Of a DNA stretch of 64,000 nt, positions 10,262-22,436 are shown in pieces. The notes beneath the pieces are model-generated. The model searched no databases and was not told the DNA's origin. It saw nothing but the letters and a program-made list of their open reading frames with translations. Both the position numbers and the translations under genes were made by a program. How positions within the stretch are numbered: the stretch's first letter is position 1; the number at the start of each line of letters is the position of its first letter. Origin of the DNA: Wurfbainia villosa. Lineage: Eukaryota > Streptophyta > Magnoliopsida > Zingiberales > Zingiberaceae. The DNA is taken from NCBI GenBank assembly GCA_025175895.1, contig CM046006.1, positions 65,244,288 through 65,308,287 of the forward strand, given 5' to 3'.

Positions 10262-13231
10262 TGTTAGGCCCCGGGGGCATATTCATCATCAAAAGATGGA
10301 GGAGCCCCTTAGTTATAATATTCCGAAATACATTACTGGAACTAGATATGGTAAAAACTTTGAAATAATTGGAAATATAAAATATAATTATTTTATTAAT
10401 TGCATGCATGCACGACTAAAGTAGAAATCAATTAAAAGTAAAATAGATTTATGACACCAAATCAAATTATGACAAAATCCAGAGTGCGTACACAAAATAC
10501 GATAACAATAAAGAAAACAAAACGACATCTCAAAGATGCAGTGGGACCAGAATGACAAAGGATTCTCTGAGCGACGTGAAGGTGGATCAATAGGAAACGT
10601 TCTCTATCAGCTAACTTGGAGGCCAAAGAAAAGAGGGAGTAGTACAAATCACTCAGTGAGTGTATAGAAGATAGTGCATGATAATATAAACATAATGAAA
10701 GTCAAAGGAAGTAATCTTGAGTAACCCAAACCTCAGAGTACCAATATCAATTTGCAACTAACCTGGTCAGCCATACAATAAATACACTTATGACATACAC
10801 AACCAACTTCAAACCCTATAAGAAATACACATCAAGATACCACGACAAAGCCTCGTGGCTCTCGAGGTAATACAAAGGGGCACTATCTACAGGCAACAAC
10901 ATGCTACCACGAATGAGACTCGTGAGCAGATAGACAATATATCGAGCATTGTCTACGCGCAACCACATGCTACCATGAACGGGACTCGTGGGTAGACAGG
11001 CAATATAAAGACTCAATGTCTATGGGAAATGACATGCTACCACGAATGAGAATCGTAGGCAGACAGAATATATAGCTATCTAGCTATTGACTGCACGCAA
11101 CAACATGATATAATGAATGGGTCTCATGGGCAGTCATAGTATAGAACTATCTAGTTATTGACTGCATGCAACAACATGCTACCAAAAATGGGTCTCATGG
11201 AAAATCGATTATCCTAGGTCATTAAACCTAGGGTTATCCAACAAATCTAGCATGAAACGTCTATCAGGCAATAAAGATCATCAATATACTAATAAGCACG
11301 TGTTCTATAAATATTTTTCATTCCTTACATTCCCTTCTAAGGAATAATCTCGTCTAAGTTATACTATTTCTACTAGTTCAATTATGCACACAACAACATG
11401 CTACCATGAACATGTCTTGTGGGCAGTTAAGATGTAAGGTAGCTATCTAGCTATAGACGACACACGAAACCAACTATCACTAACTCCAAATGGGTAGTCC
11501 AAGAGTATAACTCTATGGTAGATTCTCTCGACCACGAATGGGAGACATGATCGACCATAGGTATACAAATGCAACCATTATTCAAAAGTAAGAACACTCT
11601 ACTGCAGACTCTCTCAACCACGAATGGGAGACATAGTTGACAGTTGATATATGAGAAACATTATATACCTTCTAAGGAATAATCTCATTTAATCATACTA
11701 TCTCTACTAGTCTCAATCACAATATCAAATGAAATAATAAATAAATAAACATATACTAGTAACATCTACTAATTTATATCGAAGAAAAAAATAAATGCAT
11801 AACCATAATATCAATCAAACATTAGAATAAATAACTACATGTTAATGATGAAAAGCACCCATAAACCAAGTAGTGTATAAAAAGGTCAAATAATTATAAG
11901 GTTAAAGCAATACTAGAAAGAACAAAGAGTGTAAATATAATATAACCTAAGTAACAACTTAACCAAAATAATCATGAACTAAAATCTAAAGAGGTCAAAG
12001 AAGAAACTACCCACATGATATGTAGCTCGTGCGAACTGTCCACACGTATAAGCATCTATCTCTATCCCAAAGTCCTTGCCTCGCCTCCGTTGCACTGCTT
12101 CTTGATCTACAATTGAAGTATTAAATCTGTAACGATTAGAGCACTTAACAACCATCCACACTTCAATCACTCTAAACTAGACTTATCGATTAGCCAATTA
12201 CAATATGTAAATTCCTCAACAACACCATTATAATAATAATCAAGGAACAATATTCTTGTTACACAATCAAAACGTATCCAAATCAAGACTCACCTCACAC
12301 CAATTCAATTTTCCATAGCCTCTCTGAAAGTCTAAACTCAAATATGAACAAGCCAATCAAACTGGAGACAATAATCAATCCTTAATCCAAATCTGTAAAG
12401 AAACGACCAATCTAAACTTACCTATACTGCCAATTCAAATCCAGCTTCCCAACTCAACTCCAATTTCCAACAAATCTGGAAAATCAAAGCTTACCTTCCT
12501 CAAATCATCACCCAGATGATGGTTTGCCAACATAAATTGAACCAATTGCCGATTCCACAAATCATATGTATAATTGATACACATATCAAAGCTCACAACC
12601 CACTGTGACTCATAATGGTGTCACTCTTCCTTATCGCAGAGATGATGCAACCCAAACCTACGGAATCCCAAATCTCAGAGATCACCGACTCTCTTCCTTG
12701 AACCTTAGATTGATCCACAAAACACAACCAAGGAAAACCATCGGATCCTGTTGCATAAGCCCAAACTCACGGCGATGACTGCGAAAGTCGCTTGCGGTCG
12801 ACGGATAGCTGGCGACGGTGCTCGCTTCCATCAAACCGAAAGAAGAAGGGCGGTGGAAGGAAAGGGCAGAAGAGGTGGATCGACTTGTCGGTGAGGCAGG
12901 CGGTGATCGACATGGCGACGACAAGCAAAGGCGCGGACGGCGCTGTGGGTGCCCGATGGGACGAGAGCACGAGATTAAATCCCTAGCTCCTTTCTTTTTT
13001 TCCCCATCTTAACCTAGTTCAAATTTATATATATAACTTACGGTTTATTGAAAGAATCAACTTTTGGAAAAGGCTAATTTGACTTAGTCAAAGTCTAGTA
13101 AAATTATCCCGAATTTTCTATAAAAATAACTAAATTTACTTTTAATAAATAAATAAACTTATTTTATTTATTTCATTTTAAATTATATTATTATTATATT
13201 ATATTATTATATTTTTTTTCGATATATTATA
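10262..13231 (-). repeat. GypM 5' LTR
   Basis: It starts TGTTAGGCCCCGGGGG beside the primer site and ends about 13231 in an AT-rich tail resembling the outer start of the X and Y LTRs; the terminal CA appears mutated to TA. Length about 3.0 kb, similar to X and Y. It contains a minisatellite at 10880-11220 and a GC-rich block at 12690-12990 in which the short ORFs on both strands overlap each other and have no recognisable domain. The right boundary is less certain than the left. Confidence 0.65.
10880..11220. repeat. Minisatellite in GypM LTR
   Basis: Four to five copies of a unit of about 75 bp built on 'catgctaccacgaatgag' followed by 'ctcgtgggcag' and an AT-rich spacer. Related single units occur at about 1405-1445 and 11395-11435. 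Tandem blocks like this are common in long gypsy LTRs. Confidence 0.75.
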
Positions 13232-14310
13232 GTTTCTCCCTCGACGGTCAGTCTATAGAAGAGCTCCTAACTCTGATACCAATTGTAGAGACCGATATGT
13301 CCGCTAGAGGGGGGTGAATAGCGGTTCTTGATTTTGCGCTTGATTCGATCGCTCGATTGCGTGTTCATCTATAATAAGTTTGTGTGCAAAAGAATATACA
13401 AATAAAATGCACAATCGACTACCAGAGATTCTGTGCTTGTGGCCGTTCAAGACCAGTCGACTACCCATACTGGTAGTCAACTGTCAACCCTTAGTCGATT
13501 GTCATGTCGACTTCCATGGGTTCTGTGCCTTGGCCACTTTGGCCAGTTGACTGCCCTACCAAGTAGTCGAATGACAAAGTCTAGTCTACTGCTTATACAT
13601 GGCAGTCAGTTGCTAGAGTACAGCTTGAGCAGTCGAGCCTAAGTTGACTACACGACCAGTCAACTACTATGAGTCAACTATGTTGCCGAGTGTCAAACAC
13701 TAGGTCAGTCGACTGTCTAATACCCCAGTCTACTGATAAACTTCAATAATGAGGTTTAACCCCAAGTATCATCTCCTCATACTTGATAAACACTCTTAAC
13801 TTAGACCTAAATCTTCATCCCACTTCCATCAGTCTCACACCTCTCGGATCTCTCAAGTCCATGACTCTTCATCTTTGTGCTAGCCTTCAAGTGCCTTCAT
13901 CATCTATGTCATGCTAACCGAGTTCCTTGCCAAGGTAGATTTGGACTTATGCTGCCAAAACTCCATTCTTAGATTTTATGTTGCAAAACATTGGACTTAT
14001 GCTGCAAAGACTACAAGCTTGGACTTTACGCCGCCAATATCACACCCTTGGACTTCCCAATTTGCCAAGCATCCATACTTGGACTTTCACCGCCAATGTC
14101 CACTTGGACTTTACGCTGTCAAGACTACACACTTGGACTTATGCTGCCAAGACTATACCTTTGGAATTTTCTTGCCAAGTACCCATGACCTGGACTTTCC
14201 ATTGTCAAGTACCCATAACTTGGACTTTCCTTGCAAAATACCCATGACTTAGACTTTCACATTCCAAGTACCCATAACTTGGACTTTACCATTGCCAAGA
14301 CCCATGCTTG
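13232..14310 (-). mobile_element. P: leader and LTR of a gag-only-type copia element, interrupted
   Basis: At 13271-13283 the minus strand carries a Met-type primer site (ATTGGTATCAGAG). The LTR begins at 13284 with TGTAGAGACC and contains the block 'ctagaggggggtgaatagc' shared with R (45901, 51706). The leader at 13232-13270 resembles the leaders of Q and R, but everything further inward has been replaced by GypM. Element Q is inserted at 14310, and P resumes at 19447-19493. Its gag is not present in the window. Confidence 0.72.
13925..14310. repeat. Tandem 'cttggactt' repeats in P LTR
   Basis: About a dozen irregular units of roughly 25-35 bp, each containing 'ttggactt' and 'gccaag' or a close variant, often with 'acccatgacttggac'. 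The block continues at 19447-19490 on the far side of Q, showing that Q inserted into the repeat. The ORFs at 13911-14252 are products of this periodicity. Confidence 0.85.
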
Positions 14311-15562
14311 TGTTAGAATCAATGGCCCAAATAGAAGTGGGGGGGGGGGGGGATGAATAACTTTTCTTGATTAACTACAAACATTGTTAGTAAAGCGCAA
14401 ATAAAACAGAAGCTAAAATAAAATTAAGAAAGAACATCGCTAACACAATCTTTTAACGTGGTTCACGACCACTTGTCGCTAGTCCACGATAATCCATTAG
14501 GCGGATCACTCCCTTAACCTTCCACTAAATTCTCCTTTAGATCAACACAAGGTGGAGAAGACCTTTTTACACCAAACCCTCTTCTTACAAGATGATAGAA
14601 GTAAAATAGTGAAGAAGAGAGTATAAACCCTTAGAAACCTTGGAGAGCACGAGGATATGATTAGGAGTTAAAGCATTAGCCACCCTAAGGCTCTCATGAC
14701 CTCCTTTTATAGAGAGGAGACCCTTTTTCTCATTGGGAATGCAACAGTTGACTGCTGCATGTCAGCAGTCGACTACCACTGCAACGGACTAACTCCAAAG
14801 GCTTCTGACCAAGCCTGAACCGTGGTCGTCACAATCGAACGGTACATTGAGAAATCGACTGCTCACACTAGCAGTTGACTGATCAGCTATCAGTCTGACT
14901 GCTCAGTCGGCTACAAGAGGTTCAGTGTCGAGTCCACTTATAACGCTTGATTGCGATTTGTGATCGACTAAAGTGGACGATCATTGCTAAACCCTAGCGA
15001 TCAATTGTGTTGACACAAACCTTCACCGAAACTTCACGCTTAATTATCTACTTATACCAGTCAACTATCGTGGGGTAAAACCTCAAACACAAGTGTTTGA
15101 GCATCCGACACTTGATCTTAGCCATTCAGCTAAGTTCACCTAAGTTGAACTGCCCCGTCCCGGGTTACAATCGCTCAACTCTCATCTTCCCATAGAGTAC
15201 ACCATTAAAGCTCTCTTCCTTCGGCCTACATCCCTCGAATGCACTAAGCTCATGACTTCTCCCCATGAAATTCTTCATGTCTTGCCTTGAAGTCTGCTTC
15301 TTTTGGCTTAACTCCATTGTTGCTCGTCCGACGGTCTCTCGGATGCACTAAGCTCACGGCTTCTCCCCGTGTCATCCTTCACCGACTTAAGGACCTGAGC
15401 TATGAGATGAATGAATTTGCCAAAGCTTCATAAAGCTACTCATGTGTGATTCACCAATTCCTGCACAACTTAGAACACACATCAATAGTATAGACATCCT
15501 AACTTAAACTCTTTGACACACACGTCAAAACTATGATCATACTTGGGTTGATTGCCGTAATA
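14311..15562 (-). repeat. Q 3' LTR
   Basis: About 1.25 kb, paired with 18219-19446. Contains a G run of 14 at 14339-14352 (six in the partner), a TATA-like motif at 14703-14712 and, upstream of it in element orientation, several copies or variants of the CAGTCGACTG palindrome at about 14750-15070. Confidence 0.9.
14703..14712 (-). promoter_or_regulatory. Q 3' LTR TATA box
   Basis: The minus strand reads CTATAAAAGG, at the same LTR position as 18598-18607. Confidence 0.5.
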
Positions 15563-15576
15563 ATCTCCCCCTTTTT
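15563..15576 (-). other. Q polypurine tract
   Basis: The minus strand reads AAAAAGGGGGAGA directly next to the 3' LTR. The same tract occurs next to the R 3' LTR at 47274-47287, which supports common ancestry. Confidence 0.85.
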
Positions 15577-16606
15577 GATGTGTGACTATATGTTTAAGTT
15601 AGGTAAAAATACTTAAAGAAAAAATGAGCATGAATATAAAGTATGAATATCAAGCTCCCCCTTAATACATGCAAACTCCCCCTTAACACATGCTCTAAAA
15701 AGTTTAACTTAATCCTTAACATTCTTCTAATTTGACACCATCAAAAAGATCATACAAACTTTATACAAGGTGGTATCATGAATTAAGGGAATATAGAACA
15801 CCAAAAAAAAAGTTTTGAAACTCAAAAATTCTGATTTTACACGTAGCAGTCAACTGGTGTCAAGCTATAGTCGACTGGAGTATGATAATGTTAAAATCGA
15901 ATTTCTGAAGTCAACTTCAGAAATGCATTAAAAATTCATAAAAATTTGAAAAATCATGAAATTTGGGAAACACATTTCTTATGTGTTTATCTATCATGGA
16001 AAAAAAATGATTTTTCATGAAAAAGCATAACATTTCCAAAAGTTAGGCAAAAATTCAAAAGTTCTAAAATTTCCTAATATTGTATCAACTTGGAAGGCTA
16101 GTTTTGCCTTTAAAAGTTTCAAAACATTAACTCAAGGTTTTCAAAACATGAAATTGTTTTCAAATATCAAAAATATTCAACTATGATCTTTGGGAAAGAT
16201 GTTCATGAGTTAAACATTTGCTTTCCCTATAGTTGGTCAATGATTGCTATATCAAGATACACCTAATGACTCATCAAAATGCCATAAGCATTAGTGAATC
16301 ATTTGTATCAACCTAACATCTCACTCATGGCTATATTTTTAAATCAAGTTATCGTTATAGTGGGTTTTGAGATGTAACTAAGGTAATCCTACTTAACCAA
16401 AAATTTCATGCAATGCTATCCAAGATTAAGCATACTCCATTATCACCCATTAGCATCATAAGTCAACCATTTAACAAGATATGAAATAAGTCCAATTATA
16501 GTTGACTATCCTAGGTTTTTCTATCCTTTAAGGATTGACTTGGGTACCCAATATAGATTCTTTTCAATAGGGTTTATCAAGTATTCCTTAGATATCCATT
16601 TTCTAG
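15577..16606. other. Q non-coding region between gag and polypurine tract
   Basis: About 1 kb of AT-rich sequence without a supported ORF. This is where pol would be in an autonomous copia element. R has a comparable stretch at 47288-48895. Confidence 0.7.
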
Positions 16607-18160
16607 CTACCATTGTTGTTTTTGATTGCCCCTAGCAATTAGACAATAGTATGACTTTTCATTCTTTGATCCCTTATATCCTAAGCCCTTCTTATTAAAA
16701 CTTGCCCTTTGGCTCCCTATAATCATTTTCAAAGTTTTTGAGCCTATGGTAAATTTTTCAGGGGCCTTACTAAGATATTCTACTTTTTCCCTTAAAATCC
16801 TATTTTCTTCTAAGCATGCATCATTTGTACTAGAAGAAATAAGATCATCATGTGAACATGCATTCTTTAGCTTTTCTTCTAGAGTTCTAATATGATTTTG
16901 CATGCATTTATTTTTCTTCTTAGTTCTAAATAAATCCTTAGTTAAATTTGAAATCATATGAACAATATTTTGAGTAGGGAGATTCTTTACCTCACTTACC
17001 CAATCTTCTTCCGATTCTAAAGATTGTCCTCCCCCTACACTTGAGCTCTCCTCCTCACTTGTACTTCCTTCTTCTTGTTCAGATGAGGTGGAGGCTACAT
17101 CATCTACTCCCATGAGTGCAAAATGTGAGACAACTTCTATTTCCTCTGATGAAGATGATTCATCCCATGTAGCTTTCAAATTCTGGGATTTAGACTTCTT
17201 CTTCTTTGACTTCTTTTCTTCTTTCTTCTTGCCTTCTTTCTTCTTGTCATCCTTCTTCTTTTCTTCCTTCTTCTTGTTTAATAGAGGACACTCATCCCTC
17301 ATCTGTCCTTCTCCTTGGCAATTGTAGCAAATGATCTTCCTTGTTCTTCTCCTATCATGGGATTTGTTAAATTTAAAACCTTTTAATGGATGCCTTACCC
17401 TTCTTACCATGTATGCCTCTTCATCGCTATCCATTGAAAAATGTGATTCATCATTGGATGAAGAGGGTGTGGTCTTCTTTTTTCTTCCCTTTGCTTGCAA
17501 CAAGCGCTACTCCCCTTGATTGGTTGATTGGTTCCTCAACTATTACTTCAAGGTGAGTTTCGTAAAGTTCCATAGTAGTGAAAAGTTCTTCTAAAGTACT
17601 TAACTCTAGATTCCTTGAGATATAGAAGGAATCCACCATGGAGCTTGATTTTGAAGATCGGGGGAATGCATCAATGGCTTTCATTATCATGTCTCGGTTT
17701 GATAGTTTTTCTCCTACGTTTGACAAACCATTAATTATTTCTTTAAACCTAGAAGTAAAGACAATACCTTTTCTCCTTTGTCTAACTTGATGTCATTGAG
17801 TTGTGATTGGAGAAGGTCTCATCTTGCTAATTTGTCTTCAGATGTACCCTCATGAAGCTCAATTAGCTTCTCGCACATCTCCTTAGCACTTGAACATTCT
17901 CCAATCCGATTTATCTCTTGTTGAGGAAGCACATTGAAGAGATAATGCTTGGCTTTCGAATTTTCTAGATGCTCCTCCTTTTGCTTCTTAGTCTATTTTG
18001 ATTTTTCGATTGGTTTATTGTCGTCATCCCTAGGTACCTCGAAATCATTTTCCATTATAATCATTATATCAAAATCGATTTCGAAAATTACCTCCATTGT
18101 TTTCTTCCACCATGAGAAATCTCTTTGGAACTTCGGTGGGTGGATGTTCATGTCGGCCAT
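16607..18160 (-). pseudogene. Q gag-like protein (zinc knuckle, coiled coil), interrupted
   Basis: The start is ATG at 18160 (MADMNIHPPKF), followed by a gag N-terminal block with WWKKTMEV and an EKSK stretch, where TAG replaces an expected Trp codon. The next open piece, 17451-17726, has FPRSSKSSSMVDSFYISRN and LEELFTTMELYE, a UBN2-type gag core. The last piece, 16607-17503 (298 codons), has a CCHC-type knuckle IICYNCQGEGQMRDECP in which the His is Gln, a long Lys/Glu tract, an acidic Ser-rich region and a predicted coiled coil (TKKKNKCMQNHIRTLEEKLK), ending just after KKGLGYKG. Gag would form particles and bind RNA. It is broken by the stop and by at least one frameshift near 17451-17503. 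Confidence 0.85.
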
Positions 18161-18203
18161 TTGACTTGATTATCGCGGTGATGAGTCCGTTGATAAGCTC
18201 CTC

Positions 18204-18217
18204 GCTCTGATACCACT
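18204..18217 (-). other. Q primer binding site
   Basis: The minus strand reads AGTGGTATCAGAGC immediately inside the LTR that starts at 18219. TGGTATCAGAGC matches initiator Met-tRNA. Confidence 0.9.
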
Positions 18218-18218
18218 T

Positions 18219-19446
18219 GTTAGGATCGATGGCACGACTAGAAGGGGGGATGAATAACCTTTCTTGATTAACTATAAACGTTGTTAGTAAAGCGCAAATA
18301 AAACGGAAGCTAAAACAAAATTAAGAAAGAACACCGCTAACACAATCTTTTAACGTGGTTCATGGCCTCTTACTGCTAATCCACGATAATCCGTTAGGCA
18401 GATCACTCCCTCAACCTTCCACTAAATTCTCCTTTAGATCAACACAAGGTGGAGAAGACCTTTTTACACCAAACCTTCTTCTTACAAGATGATAGAAGTA
18501 ATAGTGAAGAAGAGAGAAGAAACCCTTAGAAACCTTGGAGAGCACAAGGATATGATTAGGAGTTAAAGAATTAGCCACCCCAAGGCTCCCATGGCCTCCT
18601 TTTATAGAGATGAGGCACTTTTTCCCGTTGGACATGCTGCAGTCGACTGCTACTATAACGAACCGACTCCAGTGGCTTCTAACCAAGCCTGAACTGTGGT
18701 CATCACAATCCAATGGTACACTGAGCAGTCGACTGCTCACACTAGCAGTCGGCTGATCAGCTACCAGTCCGACTGCTAAGTCAGCAACGAGAGGTTCAGT
18801 GCTGAGTCCACTTATAACAATCGATTGCTAGGATTTGGCAATCGACTGCTAAACCCTAGCAGTTGACTATTGACCACAAACCTTCAACCGACTTTTACTA
18901 GTCAACTATTGTCGACTTGTACCAGTCGACTGATACCTATATCAGTCGACTATCATCGGGTAAAATCTCAAACACAAGTGTTTGAGCATCTGACACTTGA
19001 TGTTAGTCATTTGGCCAAGTTCACCTAAGTTTAACTACCCCGTCCTAGGTTACAATCGCTCAACTCTCATCTCCCCATGGAGTACACCATTGAAGCTCTC
19101 TTCCTTCAGCCTGCGTCCCTCGGATGCACTAAGATCACGGCTTCTCCCATGTCATCCTTCACATCTTGTCCTGAAGTCTGCTTCATTTGGCTTAACTCCA
19201 TTACTACTCGTCCGACGGTCCCTCGGATGCACTAAGCCAATGGCTTCTCCCCGTGTCATCCTTCACCGACTCAAGGACCCGAGCTATGAGATGAATGAAT
19301 TTGCCGATGCTTCATCAAGCTACTCATGTGTGATTCACCAAGTCTTACACAACTTAGAACACACATCAAAAGAATAGATATCCTAACTTAAATTCTTTGA
19401 CACACACATCAAAACCATGATCATACTTGGATTGATTGCCCTAACA
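18219..19446 (-). repeat. Q 5' LTR
   Basis: About 1.23 kb, starting TGTTAGGATC and ending TTGATTGCCCTAACA. TATA-like motif at 18598-18607. CAGTCGACTG occurs at 18640-18649, 18726-18735 and 18923-18932, with one-base variants between, all upstream of the TATA in element orientation. Confidence 0.9.
18598..18607 (-). promoter_or_regulatory. Q 5' LTR TATA box
   Basis: The minus strand reads CTATAAAAGG, downstream (in element orientation) of the palindrome cluster. Confidence 0.5.
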
Positions 19447-19493
19447 ACTTGGACCTTTCATGCCAAGTACCCAAGACTTGGACTTTCCATGCA
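19447..19493 (-). mobile_element. P LTR, remainder after Q
   Basis: Two more 'cttggactt' units continue the repeat of 13925-14310 after the Q insertion. The LTR is cut off where element N begins (TGTTGGTGC at 19494). Confidence 0.7.
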
Positions 19494-19619
19494 TGTTGGT
19501 GCAATCAAGCCCAAATGATGTTTTGGTGTTTGACAAGGGTTTAAGTCAAGGTGATAATTATGTGTTATCTCATGAGGTTGGTTGAGATGTATTTCCATCT
19601 TGTAGGTCGAGGACAGGAT

Positions 19620-19870
19620 GCAAGGTGATGAATTCTCAGACGAGGAGTCTTGGCAAATGAAGTCTCAAACGAGGAGTTTTGGCACATGAAGTCCCGAAAG
19701 AGGAGTTTTGGCAAATAAAGTCTCAGACGAGGAGTCTTATCAAGTGAAGACTCGGACGAGAAGTCTTGGCAAGTGAAGATCTAGATGAGAAGTCTTGGTA
19801 AGTGAAGACCCGGATGAGAAGTCTTGGCAAGTGAAGACCAAGATGAGAAGTCTTGGCGGATGAAGTCCTG
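19620..19870 (+). repeat. Tandem repeat of about 28 bp in N LTR
   Basis: Eight or so units built on 'gaggagtcttggcaaatgaa' and 'gtctcagac' variants. It encodes the periodic peptide seen in unsupported ORFs here, which are ignored. Confidence 0.85.
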
Positions 19871-20189
19871 GAAGAAATTCTTGGCACAAAAGACCTATGA
19901 ACAGTGGTTCACAGGCATCATGTAAGGGGTACAGGGTAGACCTCTTCCTAGGCGTGGTTTCAACTCTAGACGGGTTGAAACGGACAAGGTTCAAGGCATT
20001 AGTTGAGGCAGCACCTCGACTGATAAGATAATCAGTCGAGGTGGCACCTCGACTAGTACATGATATTCTAGACAAGTCGATGAGCTCAGAGATCAGGACC
20101 AGTCTAAAGCTTTCCTAGTCAAGGCGACACCCTGACTAGACGTGGTTAGTAGGGTTTTAGGACTCAGCTCGACTGGCCTCGTGGTTCCT

Positions 20190-20470
20190 GAGGAAGCAAC
20201 CCCAGTCATGTTGGCACCTCGACTATTGCTTCATTTAATTGAACAGAAGCAAGGGAAAGTCGACTATCACCTCAACTAGGGTGGCGTGACTTGAGCAGAA
20301 ATCCATTGTAGTCGAGGCAGCGCCTCGACTATTGCTTTGTTCAATTGAACAAAAGCAAGGCGAAGTCGACTGCCACCTCACTGGGGTAGCATAACTTGAG
20401 CATAAACCCATAGCAGTCAAGGTGGCACCTCGACTAATGTTCAATTTAGTTGAACAGAGGTAAGGTGAGC
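20190..20470 (+). repeat. Tandem repeat of about 105-110 bp in N LTR
   Basis: Three imperfect copies, each containing 'cacctcgacta', 'aattgaacagaagcaagg' (or a variant) and a following GTCGACT motif. The repeat lies upstream of the likely promoter region. Confidence 0.8.
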
Positions 20471-21131
20471 TTGACTATGAGCTCGACTGACAATATCAGT
20501 CGAGGCGATGAACCATCACCTTGACGGGGCCTATGTTATAATAGACAAGTCAAAATTGAGTGGGAAAACTTACCATCAGCAATAGTAATCAAACGACAGT
20601 CGAGGCACCAGTCGAGGGACTTGACTGCACAGGCAGAAAATGCCCTAATCGTGTTCGTTATAAGGGTTTCTCTTGCTCTTTTTGAAAGATACCTACACTA
20701 CTGTTCACAACTCTCTCTGAAGCGATTCTCCTATGGTTTGCCTTCATCCTCCAAGCTCTAATCATCCTCAAAGGAAATCAAGGGAGTGAAGAGAAGAAGC
20801 CCTAGCTACTATTGTATATTGTAATCTTGCTCTTCTCAAATAGTTTCTACTGTAAGTTTTGTTGTAACTCTTGTAAGCTTGTTTTAAGGGATTTCTCCAC
20901 CTTCGGAGCTCTTCCGAGAAGGAGAAAGAATAGAGGTAGGCCTTGGACGTAGCAGTTCATGGGGGAACTGTGAACCAAGTAAAAAAATGTGTGTTCTTGT
21001 GTGTGTGCTATTTTTCTTTCTCTTTTGTTTCCGCTACTTATCGTCGAACGAGCTCTTTTCCTGTGGAACTTCGAGTGACGACGATCGATGCTATTCAACC
21101 CCCCTTCTAGTGACGCCAATGGTCCTACAAG

Positions 21132-21143
21132 TGGTATTAGAGC
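21132..21143 (+). other. N primer binding site
   Basis: TGGTATTAGAGC, one base different from the initiator Met-tRNA complement TGGTATCAGAGC, two bases after the LTR end. Confidence 0.85.
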
Positions 21144-21186
21144 TTGGTGCTCTTCTTCGGATTCACAACCGCAAGAGCAAGCTCAA

Positions 21187-22435
21187 ATGACAATGCAAGA
21201 GGGCTACAACACAAATCAACCTCCCTTCTTCGATGGAACCAACTTTTAGTACTGGTGAAGCCGAATGGAGTATATATCATGACTGAGATAGATATGTGGT
21301 TCTCCGTGATGGAAGGCTTCACACCACCAATGGATTCAGAAGGAAGGATCCTTGAATCTATATAATGGACTGCTGAACAAAGACGCATGGCATAAGCAAA
21401 TGGCAAGGCCACCATAACTCTGCAATGTGGCTTAGCAAAGGACCAGCTCAACAAAATTGGCCCATTAAGTAGCGATCAAGACCTCTAGAACAAACTGATA
21501 GAGCTCAAGAGCTCAATGAAGGCACAAGAGACTCAAGAATAGCGAAATGAGATCTCTATATGAATCAGCTGCAAAAATTTACTATGAGGGATGGCAAAAC
21601 TGTTGGTGAATTACACAGGAGGTTCAAGGAACTACTAAATGGGCTTCATTCGGTTGGAGAAAGTCTAGAAAACCGAGACACGATCAGGTATTTTCTTAAA
21701 TCTTTTCCTTGAAATGCTTTGTGGTCATCTATGGTAGATGCCTACAAAGTGTCAAGGGATTTATCAATAGTAAAACTCGATGAATTACTTTGTGAAATGA
21801 AGCTGCATGAACAAGCTAATAAGGATCCAAAAGAGAAAGGTATTGCTTTTATTGTAGGTGAGCAATACAAGGAGGACAAGAAAAAGGAGAAGAAGAGGGA
21901 GTCATCTTCATCCTCATTCGAGTCAAGCATCGATGGCGATGATGAATCCTCCTCCAGCGAGATAGCTAATTTTGTGAGGAGAATGATGAGGAGAAGTATG
22001 AAATACAACAAGAAGGACGTGAAGAAAATTTTCATGGACAAGAAGAAAGGTAAGACATCAACTAAATTCAGAGGCAAAATTGATGTTGTATGCTTTGAAT
22101 ATAATAGGAAGGGGCACATCAAAAGTGAGTGTCCTGAACTCACAAAGAAAGAGGACAAGCAAAGAAGGAAGAAGACATTGAAGGCGACGTAGGACAAATC
22201 TTCTTCTAACTCCTCAGAGGAGGAAGTTGAAGAAAAAGGAACCAAGCATGCTGCTCTAATGGCTCTTAACAATTCAGATTCAAAGGAAGATGAGAGTAAG
22301 ACCGAAACATCATCGGAAGACACATCATCATCTGATGATGATGAGGTAACTTCTCTTGAACATGATAAGTTATATGAAACGATAGCATGTTTACCTTAGA
22401 AAACCTTAATTGAGGAGTGTATAGAGACCTGTCTT
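21187..22435 (+). pseudogene. N gag-like protein, interrupted
   Basis: The ATG at 21187 gives MTMQEGYNTNQPPFFDGTNF and then TAG at 21247. Further frames give a MEYI-type gag N-terminus, a LHRRFKEL-like block (about 21610) and the open piece 21719-22192 with MVDAYKVSRDLSIVKLDELL and a knuckle VCFEYNRKGHIKSECPE in which the second Cys is Tyr. An acidic Ser-rich tail and LEHDKLYETIACL follow. The order and motifs match the gags of Q and R. The gene is disrupted by several stops and one or more frameshifts and is cut off at about 22436. Confidence 0.8.
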
Positions 22436-22436
22436 T

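Larger units (their letters stand above)
1266..13231 (-). mobile_element. GypM: degenerate Ty3/gypsy element interrupted by CopA
   Basis: The element reads right to left: LTR at 10262-13231, Met-type primer site at 10242-10255, gag start at 10031, gag interrupted at 9709 by CopA, gag resuming at 1658 and running to about 1490, then a piece resembling LTR sequence 11272-11455 at about 1266-1489. PR, RT, RNase H and integrase are missing, so a large internal deletion joined gag to LTR sequence. Family placement rests on the gag motifs and the LTR end, which starts TGTTAGGCCCCGGGGG and is similar to the ends of X and Y. Confidence 0.7.
14311..19446 (-). mobile_element. Q: non-autonomous gag-only copia-type LTR element
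   Basis: LTRs at 14311-15562 and 18219-19446 start TGTTAG and end in TA/CA (CCGTAATA and CCCTAACA). Flanks GCTTG (14306-14310) and ACTTG (19447-19451) are a 5-bp duplication with one mismatch. A Met-type primer site adjoins the right LTR and a polypurine tract the left LTR, so it reads on the minus strand. The internal region of about 2.7 kb encodes only a gag-like protein followed by about 1 kb without coding sequence; no protease, integrase, RT or RNase H is present. It would depend on proteins from another element. Confidence 0.9.
19494..21129 (+). repeat. N 5' LTR
   Basis: About 1.64 kb. It contains two tandem-repeat blocks (19620-19870 and 20190-20470) and many GTCGAC-type or CAGTCGAGG motifs at 20000-20620. 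Boundaries follow from the TG start and from the CA end directly before the primer site. Confidence 0.82.
19494..22436 (+). mobile_element. N: plus-strand gag-only-type copia element, 3' truncated
   Basis: The LTR at 19494-21129 starts TGTTGGTGCAATC and ends GGTCCTACA; a Met-type primer site follows at 21132. The LTR end region carries 'gctattcaaccccccttct', the reverse complement of the block found in P and R LTRs. A gag follows at 21187 and sequence similarity ends near 22436, where a minus-strand gypsy gag begins. No pol and no second LTR are present in the window. Confidence 0.82.

Noticed and set aside
12682..13012. GC-rich ORFs on both strands that could be a host exon
   Set aside because: They lie within the GypM LTR, overlap antisense and show no domain.
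21742..22323. 193-codon minus-strand ORF
   Set aside because: It is antisense to the N gag; its Ser- and Phe-rich composition mirrors the Lys/Glu- and Ser-rich gag.
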